Below, piece after piece: positions 9,370-16,170 of a DNA stretch of 36,943 nucleotides. The translations under genes and the position numbers were made by a program. Location: the NCBI GenBank assembly GCA_015272195.1, contig JACYMC010000119.1:1-36943 (forward strand), given 5' to 3'. The stretch's first letter is position 1, and each line of letters opens with the position of its first letter. Below the pieces are notes generated by a model. It had not been told where the DNA came from. It did no database searches and saw nothing but the letters and a program-made list of their open reading frames with translations. The stretch comes from Candidatus Sericytochromatia bacterium. Its GTDB lineage: Bacteria; Cyanobacteriota; Sericytochromatia; UBA7694.

Positions 9370-9411
9370 ACGCTCACTGAAAACAAGTTCTGCTTTTAGT
9401 GAGCGTTTGGT
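9370..9411 (+). terminator. Rho-independent-like terminator after the 1608-residue protein gene
   Basis: A 9-bp perfect outer stem ACGCTCACT (9370-9378) pairs with AGTGAGCGT (9398-9406). It is extended inward by AAA/TTT pairs and followed by TTTGGTTGTT. It lies 14 bp after the stop. Confidence 0.65.
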
Positions 9412-9425
9412 TGTTGGTGTGATTT

Positions 9426-9469
9426 AATAGAAAAGCTCCTTTTTTTAAAAGGAGCTTTTCTATTTTTTC
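9426..9469. terminator. Bidirectional terminator between convergent genes
   Basis: A perfect 18-bp stem (9426-9443 with 9447-9464) has a 3-nt loop. It contains AAAAGCTCC/GGAGCTTTT and is followed by a T-run on the plus strand. It sits between two convergent genes and can serve both. Confidence 0.8.
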
Positions 9470-9482
9470 GCGTGTATTATCT

Positions 9483-10109
9483 TTACAAGTAGCCGCCCGG
9501 CCGAATCCAGTTATATAACATATCAGGAATTCTATCACCGGCCCGATTATCTACCATTTTCATGGCATTGTAGTACAGCCAGCGCCCATTGGTGTTGGTT
9601 TCCGGGTCACTGTTCTGTATGGCTGAATAAGCGTTAGATAAGGTTTCTCTCAAGGGAGCATACCCATTCGTAACAGAACTGCTGTTCCAGGACTGAAGAA
9701 ATTTACCGGCAACGAATTGGGTTACGGCCTGGCGCGTAGCAGGAGAAATGCTCGACAACTCGATCATTTCGGTCAATCCTTCAGACCCATTACTCCAAAG
9801 GCGATCGAGATTGATGGGTTGTTTTATGGTGTTTAATGTTGACTGCGCCTCTCCTTGAGCGGGCTGGAAGTTTAAGGCGCTCGGAGAAAAAGATGAGCTT
9901 GACTGTGCGTTAATTTGAATATTGCTGGTGTTGCTCGTCAGCTCATTTAAAAGGTCTCTTTCGGCAGCGTCAATTCCGCCATCTTTCATGATAGCTGAGC
10001 GTATATTTTTGGCGTCTTGTTCTGTCAGGCGGGCTGGATTTGCTACGTTTTGCAAAGCACTAAAAACATCCCGGTTCAGATTGTTAACCCGTCCGTCGAT
10101 TCCTGTCAT
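9483..10109 (-). CDS. Protein of unknown function sharing an N-terminal domain with the neighbouring 1608-residue protein
   Basis: 208 residues, no cysteine, no signal peptide, no membrane segment. The N-terminal 60 residues are helical and match the start of the convergent large protein in pattern: NLNRDVFSALQ against NINRQMLQALQ, then MKDGGIDAAERDLLNEL against LADGKVDGADKDNLKAL. A Ser/Gln/Asn-rich linker follows (about 60-90). The C-terminal globular part is rich in Trp and Tyr and ends DMLYNWIRPGGYL. The leader AAAGGATACCCACACAGCT before the ATG resembles that of the large gene. On the minus strand a possible promoter lies upstream (TATAGT at 10153-10158). The function is unknown; a partner or shortened paralogue of the large protein is plausible. 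Confidence 0.7.
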   Translation of the reverse strand: MTGIDGRVNNLNRDVFSALQNVANPARLTEQDAKNIRSAIMKDGGIDAAERDLLNELTSNTSNIQINAQSSSSFSPSALNFQPAQGEAQSTLNTIKQPINLDRLWSNGSEGLTEMIELSSISPATRQAVTQFVAGKFLQSWNSSSVTNGYAPLRETLSNAYSAIQNSDPETNTNGRWLYYNAMKMVDNRAGDRIPDMLYNWIRPGGYL

Positions 10110-10294
10110 AGCTGTGTGGGTATCCTTTCAGAGTTTTAAGGTGTCTGGGTTTACTATACCCGTTCAGCACGGCTTTCAATCAACTTTAAGGTTATATCTG
10201 AATTAAGGTTACGCCGGTTTTTAACAAAATGATGGCGCTGCAGACACAGTCAATAAAATACTTAAGGTCTGGCGCTGACCGGCGTATTTTGGGT

Positions 10295-10699
10295 TTACGT
10301 GACCCAGGATTCAGCCTGCAAGCCAGGCACACGCTGAAATTCTTTTAGATTGCGGGTAATGAGTTTGAGATTCAGGCTGAGCGCATGGGCTGCAATCATC
10401 AGGTCCATGGCGCCAATCGGTGTGCCTGCCCGTTCAAGCTCAGCCCGGACCTTACCGTAAGCCTGGGCAGCAGTGGCGTCATAATTCAGAATTTCAAGTG
10501 GCAACAGGAACTGCAGCAGGCTCTTGCGGTTTTGTTCAGGTTTTTGACTTTTAGCTGCGCCATACTCCATTTCAGACAGGGTAATGCTTGAAATAGCCAG
10601 TTCACCGGGCTGGTAAACCTCAAATCGGGCGCGTACTTCCGGGGGCCGTTGCCGAATGGTGTAAATACAGATACTGGTATCCAATAAAGCCCTGATCAT
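10295..10699 (-). CDS. vapC: VapC-family PIN-domain ribonuclease toxin
   Basis: 134 residues from the chosen start. PIN-domain toxins cut specific RNAs with an acidic metal site. Visible residues are D7 (LLDTSI), E43 (LSEMEYG), D99 (GAMDLMIAAHAL) and the closing LKLITRNLKEFQRVPGL, where an Asn stands at the usual fourth position, as in many VapC proteins. I chose the ATG at 10699 because it overlaps the vapB stop as ATGA, which is typical of translational coupling. An ATG six bases upstream (10705) is also possible. It forms an operon with vapB. Confidence 0.9.
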   Translation of the reverse strand: MIRALLDTSICIYTIRQRPPEVRARFEVYQPGELAISSITLSEMEYGAAKSQKPEQNRKSLLQFLLPLEILNYDATAAQAYGKVRAELERAGTPIGAMDLMIAAHALSLNLKLITRNLKEFQRVPGLQAESWVT

Positions 10700-10926
10700 G
10701 GCCATTCTTCGCGCTCTTGCAGGGGCGGTTGCTGGCGCTCGTTCATAAAATCTTCAGAAAAAGTATCCAGGCTGCTCCACAGGGTCTCCCAGGCCCCTTG
10801 CTTGGGAAGTAAAACCACGCTGTTGCCCATACGGCGAATATAGACTTCATCGCCATTGAAGCGGAATTCTTTAGGCAGGCGGATGGCCTGGCTTTGACCG
10901 TTCCGAAAGAGTTTGGCTGTTTTCAT
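10696..10926 (-). CDS. vapB: VapB-family antitoxin (AbrB/MazE-like DNA-binding)
   Basis: 76 residues. The N-terminal swapped-hairpin AbrB domain is recognisable: MKTAKLFRNGQSQAIRLPKEFRF, then GDEVYIRRMGNSVVLLPK. The acidic, Trp-containing C-terminal tail (ETLWSSLDTFSEDFM) is the part that normally wraps the VapC toxin. It overlaps vapC by four bases. VapB dimers usually bind their own promoter; a matching tandem repeat lies 20-45 bp upstream. A GGGAG lies about 13 nt before the ATG. Confidence 0.9.
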   Translation of the reverse strand: MKTAKLFRNGQSQAIRLPKEFRFNGDEVYIRRMGNSVVLLPKQGAWETLWSSLDTFSEDFMNERQQPPLQEREEWP

Positions 10927-10945
10927 GGCTTGTGAAGTGCTCCCA

Positions 10946-10971
10946 AAGTATATACTTTAAGTATATATTTT
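10946..10971 (-). promoter_or_regulatory. Tandem-repeat operator/promoter of vapBC
   Basis: Two 13-bp repeats lie head to tail: AAGTATATACTTT (10946-10958) and AAGTATATATTTT (10959-10971). Each contains the palindromic core AGTATATA(CT). On the minus strand they supply -10-like TATACT boxes. The position just upstream of vapB fits autoregulation by VapB/VapBC; this is inference from the family. Confidence 0.6.
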
Positions 10972-11014
10972 AAACATAAAAAACACAAGTCTTTTTGATG
11001 TGAAACAAGGTCTT

Positions 11015-11043
11015 TTGGTGCGTTTTCCTGTGTGTAGTATAGC
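11015..11043 (+). promoter_or_regulatory. Sigma-70-type promoter candidate for the 11157 gene
   Basis: TTGGTG (11015-11020), a 17-bp spacer and TATAGC (11038-11043) lie upstream of the acidic protein gene. They predict a leader of about 105 nt. The rest of the 10972-11156 gap holds only the ribosome-binding site. Confidence 0.4.
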
Positions 11044-11156
11044 CTGGGCAGTTAACAGGATTTTTTCAATAAAGAGACTGCTTAAAAGATCTGAAAATGG
11101 GGTATAAGAAACAAAATTGATGGTGTTTGTTTTAGCGTCTTAAAGGAGAGTTGTTT

Positions 11157-12734
11157 ATGCTTTCAGGCGATATGAGTGTCCCGCGTCCGGATCTTGCGAG
11201 CCTACAGCCTACCGCCGCTGTCAGCCCGCCTCCCCCTGAAGTTCAGTCCGAACCGCTTCAAGAAGCGTCACCAGTCGAGCAGCCTGACGCTGGAGCTGCA
11301 GATTTGGCGCCTGATGCCAATCGCGTGACCCTTCGCTCTGAGTTCTCCGCATTTGACCCTGTACAGAGTGATGGCGTCTTTAATTTGAATTTGCTGCAAA
11401 GTAGAGCGCTGACACCGGATCTTCTGTATGATGATTCTGAGATTCGCCTGAGTCCGCGTTTATCACCTGACCTTTTGGGTAGATCTGCTTTTGGCAGCAA
11501 CAATGGCTTTGGCCTCAACCTCAATGCCTTTGACTTCAGCCCTGCTGCCCTGCGTTTCAGCGCGCCTGCTGAGCCCGCTTCTGAAATACCGCAAGCGCCC
11601 GCACCCGAATCAGACAGTGGTGCCACCGCTGCGGTGCCCGAGCCCCTGGCGTCTCTGCCGGAGGCTGAAGGGCTAAGCTCCAGCCGGACCGTTTTGCGCG
11701 GAGAACAGTTAGAAGCCCGTATCGGCGAGATGCAAGGGCAGATCACTTCGGGTCTGGAGCGCCTGAGCCAGCTGCCCGAAGGTGAAGCGCGGAACGCCGC
11801 CCAGGAGCGCTTAACGGAACTGCAAACCTTGATAAACGAAAACGCAGCGTCGCCTGAGTTGGTGGCCCAACTGCAGCAACACCTTTTGTCCCAGGATACG
11901 ACATCAGAGAGTGAGGCTTCTTTTCATGAGCGCTTAACCGCGCCGCATACCGACAACGGGGAGCCTTTGTCAGAACCGGCCGACAACTTGTATGGCCGCC
12001 GCACCGATGCGGCGCTGCGAGAGTATATTGAGCGTCTGGCCAATACCGCTTCCGAAGCACCTGCACCTGTTGTACCTGAGCCTCAGCCTGAAGCAGCGGT
12101 CGAAAATCCCCCTGTTGAGGTATCTGAAGAGCCCATCGCTGAAATGCCAGACCCTGCTGAGCCTGTAGATGAAGCACCTGTGTCAGAGCCTGAGCCCGAA
12201 ACAGAAGTGGCAGAACCGGCTGAAGACGCTCCTGAGGCAGAGCCCGAATCAGGAAGCCCGCTTGCTTCGTTAACGGTGCAGGAAGTTGGTGACGCTCAGG
12301 ATATTCCCGCCCGTCTTGCGGCCATTGATCAAGCAATCGAAAGCCTGGGCGGCAGACCGCTGTTGCGGAAGTTCGCAGAAAATGATGATTTGATTATGGC
12401 CGCTTCACGGGTGAGGTCGGGGTTAACCCAGGCAGAGAATGAGCCGCTGTTGCAGCAGGCTGATGCCGTCTCTGATTTTCAGGACTGGATTCATTTTAAC
12501 GAAGGGTTTTTTGAGCAAAATCCGGAACATAGAGAGGCATTACAGGGTTTAATGACGGAGCGTATTCAGTTGATGCTGTCTCAACAACGCGAGCAAATCA
12601 GCGGTGAAGACGGGGCGTCTCTGGCGCAGATTTCCTTTGAGCCCTTTTCGTATCAGGCGTTTTTACAGCCCGCCACTTACATAGAATGGGGACCGGTCGA
12701 TTTGTTTAACGCTGATGTGACCATGATGGCCTAA
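11157..12734 (+). CDS. Acidic Pro/Glu-rich protein of unknown function
   Basis: 525 residues, no cysteine, no signal peptide, no membrane segment. I place the start at the ATG 11157 because AAAGGAG (11142-11148) is 8 nt before it; the TTG at 11151 is too close to that site. The order is a Pro/Ser-rich N-terminus (1-55), a segment with repeated SPDLL/TPDLL (about 85-115), and a helical segment (about 185-245: LEARIGEMQGQITSGLERL...). A very acidic Pro/Glu/Ala linker (about 295-370, PEPQPE, EPEPETEVAEPAEDAPEAEPE) and a helical C-terminal domain (375-525) follow. No family is recognised. The composition resembles extended or surface-exposed linker proteins. It stands alone between vapB and a convergent gene. 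Confidence 0.75.
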   Translation: MLSGDMSVPRPDLASLQPTAAVSPPPPEVQSEPLQEASPVEQPDAGAADLAPDANRVTLRSEFSAFDPVQSDGVFNLNLLQSRALTPDLLYDDSEIRLSPRLSPDLLGRSAFGSNNGFGLNLNAFDFSPAALRFSAPAEPASEIPQAPAPESDSGATAAVPEPLASLPEAEGLSSSRTVLRGEQLEARIGEMQGQITSGLERLSQLPEGEARNAAQERLTELQTLINENAASPELVAQLQQHLLSQDTTSESEASFHERLTAPHTDNGEPLSEPADNLYGRRTDAALREYIERLANTASEAPAPVVPEPQPEAAVENPPVEVSEEPIAEMPDPAEPVDEAPVSEPEPETEVAEPAEDAPEAEPESGSPLASLTVQEVGDAQDIPARLAAIDQAIESLGGRPLLRKFAENDDLIMAASRVRSGLTQAENEPLLQQADAVSDFQDWIHFNEGFFEQNPEHREALQGLMTERIQLMLSQQREQISGEDGASLAQISFEPFSYQAFLQPATYIEWGPVDLFNADVTMMA

Positions 12735-12750
12735 CGCTGACCGCACACAG

Positions 12751-12780
12751 AAAAAGCCGGGCATATGCCCGGCTTTAACT
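12751..12780. terminator. Bidirectional terminator
   Basis: A 10-bp perfect stem AAAGCCGGGC/GCCCGGCTTT (12753-12762 with 12767-12776) has an ATAT loop. On the minus strand it runs into TTTTT. It lies between convergent genes. Confidence 0.8.
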
Positions 12781-12796
12781 TTTAAACCGTTGGGAA

Positions 12797-13411
12797 TTAG
12801 AAGGTGGCGACCTGATGGTTCAGGGCAGCACCGCCTTCGAGAGCCACGATCTGGTTTTTCTGAGCGAACTCAGCAATGCGCTGAATGTCCTGGCTCAGTT
12901 TTTCCATATCGAGAGACTCGATGGAGGCCATTCCGGTTTTTTCCTGGTTCATGAAGTAGGCGTCAACGACGTTCCAGACATACACGGCCAGAGCCAGCAG
13001 GCCCAGGATGGTACCAATCAGAGGCAGAATGCCCACGATACCGGGATTGCTTGCAAACATGCTGACCAGAACACCGGTCACCACAGAAGCGGCAATACCT
13101 ACCAGGGTGGGGCCAAAGAAAAAGAGCAGGCCTTTAACCATGTCGCCCATCAGGAACTGACCGAGGCCAGGCACCACAATGGAGAGGGCCCAGAACCAGG
13201 GTTCAATTTTCATGCCACCAAAACCGGTAGCGCCCAGAAGTTGCAGATCGCTGTTCAGGGCAGCCAGCTGAGGGTTCTCAGCCAGTGCGATGACTTCAGA
13301 CTGTTGAAGCACGGTGGTGTCCTGTGCGTTGACCGCAGCAGCCCAGGCAGAAGCCTGGAAGGCAAACACCATGCTCAGCACAACCATAAAACCAGCAATG
13401 CGTTTAAACAT
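12797..13411 (-). CDS. Small exported membrane protein, PGLGQF-type (TM2/DUF5683-like)
   Basis: 204 residues. A Sec signal peptide is visible (MFKRIAGFMVVLSMVFAFQASAWA, cleavage near residue 24). After a short exported linker come membrane segments: EPWFWALSIVVPGLGQFLMGD, GLLFFFGPTLVGIAASVVTGVLVSMF and GILPLIGTILGLLALAVYVWNVVDAYFM. The S-x-x-x-PGLGQF-x-x-G-x-x-x-KGLLF pattern is typical of TM2-like/DUF5683-like membrane proteins of unknown function. The C-terminal 50 residues are soluble and helical. It has a good AAAGGA ribosome-binding site. The leader (AAAGGAAATAGATACACAC) resembles those of the genes at 4530 and 10109. Confidence 0.8.
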   Translation of the reverse strand: MFKRIAGFMVVLSMVFAFQASAWAAAVNAQDTTVLQQSEVIALAENPQLAALNSDLQLLGATGFGGMKIEPWFWALSIVVPGLGQFLMGDMVKGLLFFFGPTLVGIAASVVTGVLVSMFASNPGIVGILPLIGTILGLLALAVYVWNVVDAYFMNQEKTGMASIESLDMEKLSQDIQRIAEFAQKNQIVALEGGAALNHQVATF

Positions 13412-13749
13412 GTGTGTATCTATTTCCTTTCAGTTTTGGATGCATAGCTTATAGCTTAGAATGCATACTCTTCATAATAAGCGAAAATAAAAATTCCGCA
13501 AGTTTTGTATATCACAATCCCTGTGATTCAGATGAAGTTTCATGAAGGACTGTTGTGTTTTATAATGGAGACAAGGTGGGCGTACTTAACAAAAATTAAT
13601 CTTTGTACGGTGCAAACACGCATTATTTGATCCGATCCTGGGTATAAACCATAAAGAAGACTTAATATGGCTTTAATAACTGGCGCGTCAAATATTAAAG
13701 CCTGTGCTTCAGTGCCAATTGACTTTAACAATGAAAGGTGTGCTTTCAG
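13412..13749. other. AT-rich divergent intergenic region with operator-like repeats
   Basis: The region separates the divergent membrane protein and LysM genes. A 7-bp tandem repeat TAGCTTA (13445-13451, 13452-13458) is flanked by ATGCAT at 13440-13445 and 13461-13466. An inverted repeat ATCACA/TGTGAT lies at 13511-13527. TATAAT is at 13561-13566 and TATAAA near 13650, possible -10 boxes for the plus-strand gene without clear -35 boxes. No convincing gene is seen; the ORF opening at 13667 runs out of frame into the LysM gene. Confidence 0.4.
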
Positions 13750-15408
13750 ATGCCGAATGTGTCGAACAACACCCAACAGGTGCGTTTTACGCCTGTTCAG
13801 AACAAGGTTGCGGACCACGTCCTCAACCATCCTACCGCCAGCCCCTTTAAAACCCATAATATTTCCTTCCACATTCAGGGGCAGTATCTGGAAAACTTTT
13901 CAGAAAACAGCATCAAAGACTTTGTCAGACGCAACAACAGCAAACTCTCGCATCAGGAAGTCAGCAGTTTTGTGCAGTCTGCAGCGGCCAATGCGCCCCA
14001 GCTGGCTGGTGCCAGCTTTAACCTTGAAGACCCCCAGCTGGGTTTGTTTAAACGCGACAATATTAACCAGCAGCACATTGAAACTGGTTTTGTTTTAGAG
14101 ACCCGTTCAGGCACGCTGCCCTCCCAGGGTGTGGTTTTCTTTGATGCCGAAGCAGCCAGGTTTCCGCTCAAAGAAATCGAAGCCACCATTGAACGCGCCG
14201 AAGGCGAGCTCAAAATTGCCGAAAAAGGCTTTCGCAAAGCTGAAGATGGGGTTAAAAACGCCCAGTATCTTCAGCAGCGCCTGGTCGACTTTTTGGGCAA
14301 AGATTCTCAGACCAAACTGGCCAACAGCCAGTCTCAGGTCAGCACCCTGGCCCGGACCATTGAAGAAATGGAAACCGAAAAAGGGCAGTATGAACTGGAA
14401 CTGGCCGGTATTGACCGCAGCTCGCCCCGGGGTGTGGAGCTGCAGCGCGTCATTCGCGGGCTGGATTTTGAAATTCGCGATGCCCGCAGCCAGAAGCGCG
14501 AAGCGCAGCACAGCATCGATCGCAAACGCGGTCCGCTGAGCTTTATGAGCGTGGGCAACAGCCTGGCCGAGCTGCATGAGCGCAACCAGAATCTTGAAAA
14601 AGCCCAGACCCGCTTTCAGGGCGCCAAGCAGGAGCTGGACGCTGCCCGTCAGCAGCTCGACACCGCCAAATCGCTGCGCGAACGCATTCTGAATGGCGAA
14701 AGCCTGCAGCCCAACAAGCCCCAGGTGCCAGCTGCGCCGCAGCCGACACCGGCTGAACCGCCCAAACCGGCTCCGGCTCAGCCTGAGCCCGTTGAAGAAA
14801 TCCCGGTGATGCCCAAACCTCCGGCCCAGCTGCCCGCACCTGCTGTGCCCGATAATGAGCCTGAGCAGACCATTCCCATCCCCAGCCGGCCCAGCACGCC
14901 GGCTACGCCGCCGGCGCAGCCCCCTGCTGCACCAGCACAGCCGCCCGCACCGGCGCAGCCTGCTCAGCCGCCTGTGGCGCCGCCCAGTAACAGCAATGAT
15001 CCTGAAATCCGGATTATTCCTGGCCACCGGCCCAACCCACTGGTGACGATTGATCCTGGCCCCGGCCAGGGCAGCCGTCCGGTACAGCCTGCGCCCGCTC
15101 AACCGGCGCCTGTACAACCCGCTCCTGCGCCCCGCCCGGCTCAGCCCACAGCGCCGGTCAGACCCACCCCGGCACCCCGCCCCGTCAACGGTGGCAGCGG
15201 CATTGGTGAAGGCAGCGTCAGTAAAATTTTGTATACGGTCAAGCGCGGAGATACCCTCTCTTCCATCGCTCAGAAAGAACTGGGCACCTGGAAGCGCTGG
15301 CCAGAAATTGCCGAGATGAACCGTCAGGTGATTGGCAGTACCAACACCCACTGGATTTATCCTGGCCAGGTTCTGACCCTGCCGCCCTTAAGACCCGCTG
15401 CAAAGTAA
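13750..15408 (+). CDS. Coiled-coil, Pro-rich, C-terminal LysM protein
   Basis: 552 residues. LysM domains bind N-acetylglucosamine polymers such as peptidoglycan. A globular Asn/Gln-rich N-terminus (1-130) is followed by a long heptad-like coiled coil (about 135-315, with two helical arms around IDRSSPRGVELQRVIRGLD). A Pro/Ala/Gln linker spans about 320-480. One LysM lies at the end: YTVKRGDTLSSIAQKELG ... WIYPGQVLTLPP. There is no signal peptide and no cysteine, which is odd for a wall-binding protein. I chose the ATG at 13750 (AAAGG 11 nt upstream) over the GTG at 13738, which overlaps that site. It may be exported by a non-Sec route, or act as an assembly scaffold like phage or injection-system LysM proteins; both are inference. 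Confidence 0.82.
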   Translation: MPNVSNNTQQVRFTPVQNKVADHVLNHPTASPFKTHNISFHIQGQYLENFSENSIKDFVRRNNSKLSHQEVSSFVQSAAANAPQLAGASFNLEDPQLGLFKRDNINQQHIETGFVLETRSGTLPSQGVVFFDAEAARFPLKEIEATIERAEGELKIAEKGFRKAEDGVKNAQYLQQRLVDFLGKDSQTKLANSQSQVSTLARTIEEMETEKGQYELELAGIDRSSPRGVELQRVIRGLDFEIRDARSQKREAQHSIDRKRGPLSFMSVGNSLAELHERNQNLEKAQTRFQGAKQELDAARQQLDTAKSLRERILNGESLQPNKPQVPAAPQPTPAEPPKPAPAQPEPVEEIPVMPKPPAQLPAPAVPDNEPEQTIPIPSRPSTPATPPAQPPAAPAQPPAPAQPAQPPVAPPSNSNDPEIRIIPGHRPNPLVTIDPGPGQGSRPVQPAPAQPAPVQPAPAPRPAQPTAPVRPTPAPRPVNGGSGIGEGSVSKILYTVKRGDTLSSIAQKELGTWKRWPEIAEMNRQVIGSTNTHWIYPGQVLTLPPLRPAAK

Positions 15409-15431
15409 ACAGTTTTTAAGGCTTAACCCTT

Positions 15432-15467
15432 ACCGGTTCTCCACTTCGGTGACGGACCGGTTTTTTT
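15432..15467 (+). terminator. Rho-independent terminator after the LysM gene
   Basis: ACCGGT (15432-15437) pairs with ACCGGT (15455-15460 region). Inside is CAC-TTCG-GTG with a stable UUCG tetraloop, and a 7-T run follows. It starts 24 bp after the stop. Confidence 0.85.
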
Positions 15468-15537
15468 ATCGCCTGTACAAAAAGTGTTCAAAAGCCGTCA
15501 AAAAGCTGACAATTAAGGTTTTTACAGCCCCATGGTA

Positions 15538-15566
15538 TCCAGAAGACAGCTTTTGTTTTCTGGAGG
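15538..15566 (+). promoter_or_regulatory. Hairpin that pairs with the comEA ribosome-binding site
   Basis: TCCAGAAGAC (15538-15547) pairs with GTTTTCTGGA (15555-15564): ten base pairs including one G-T, with a 7-nt loop. The 3' arm covers the first three bases of the GGAGG ribosome-binding site (15562-15566), which is 7 nt before the comEA ATG at 15574. Folding would hinder translation initiation. Confidence 0.5.
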
Positions 15567-15573
15567 TTCTCAG

Positions 15574-16170
15574 ATGATTTCTTTTTTACGTTGGTTTGGT
15601 CTGACCACCGCTTTGACGGCGGTATTTACAGGTTGCAGTCTCTATCTGGAGCAGTGGCTGGAGCCACCGGTGGTGGCCCGGGCCGAAGTCAGTGGGCCCG
15701 TGATTCTGCAGCCGGGCTTTCAGGTGCTGGTCACCGGTGAAGTCAAAGCGCCTGGTAAGTATCAACTGAGTCAGGGCGCTTTGGTGGCCGATCTGGTGCA
15801 GCAGGCGGGTGGGCTGAAGCCCACCGCCCAGATTCATCCCCGTGAGCTGCTGCGTCAGCTCCGGCCCGGTGAAGTGCTGCATGTGCCGGCTGTGTCAGCG
15901 CAGCCTCAGGGGCTGATGCCTGCCGGGGTGGAGCTGGCCGCTGCGGTAAATACCGCTGCACCTCAGGGGGCTCAGACCATCCAAAAAATAGACCTTAATA
16001 CCGCCAGTGCTGCTCAGTTAGAGGCGATTCCGGGGATTGGGCCGGTGACAGCTGAGCGCATTATTGCGCATCGCCAGCAGTACGGCATTTTTCAGAGCCC
16101 GCAGGACTTGCTCAAGGTCAAAGGCATTGGTGCCAAGACCCTGGCCCGGATTCAAGGCTATTTGCAGTGA
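15574..16170 (+). CDS. comEA: ComEA-type competence protein, SLBB plus helix-hairpin-helix
   Basis: 198 residues. ComEA binds incoming double-stranded DNA outside the inner membrane and hands it to the ComEC channel. A short N-terminal membrane anchor (FLRWFGLTTALTAVFTGCSLYL) is followed by an SLBB-like domain (VTGEVKAPGKYQLSQGALVADLVQQAGGLK ... LRPGEVLHVP). After a linker comes a C-terminal double helix-hairpin-helix DNA-binding domain (KIDLNTASAAQLEAIPGIGP ... LLKVKGIGAKTLARI). The start at 15574 is chosen because GGAGG is 7 nt upstream; an in-frame ATG at 15532 has no such site. The anchor contains a Cys (TGC), so a lipoprotein is not excluded. Its stop overlaps comEC by four bases. Confidence 0.92.
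   Translation: MISFLRWFGLTTALTAVFTGCSLYLEQWLEPPVVARAEVSGPVILQPGFQVLVTGEVKAPGKYQLSQGALVADLVQQAGGLKPTAQIHPRELLRQLRPGEVLHVPAVSAQPQGLMPAGVELAAAVNTAAPQGAQTIQKIDLNTASAAQLEAIPGIGPVTAERIIAHRQQYGIFQSPQDLLKVKGIGAKTLARIQGYLQ

Noticed and set aside
13511-13527. CRP-like site
   Set aside because: The arms are in the opposite order (TCACA-N-TGTGA) to a CRP site, so only a generic inverted repeat is noted.
14107-15351. 414-codon minus-strand frame opposite the LysM gene
   Set aside because: Its Arg/Gly/Leu-rich low-complexity translation is the reverse complement of the Pro/Ala linker; the plus strand has a ribosome-binding site, LysM and terminator.
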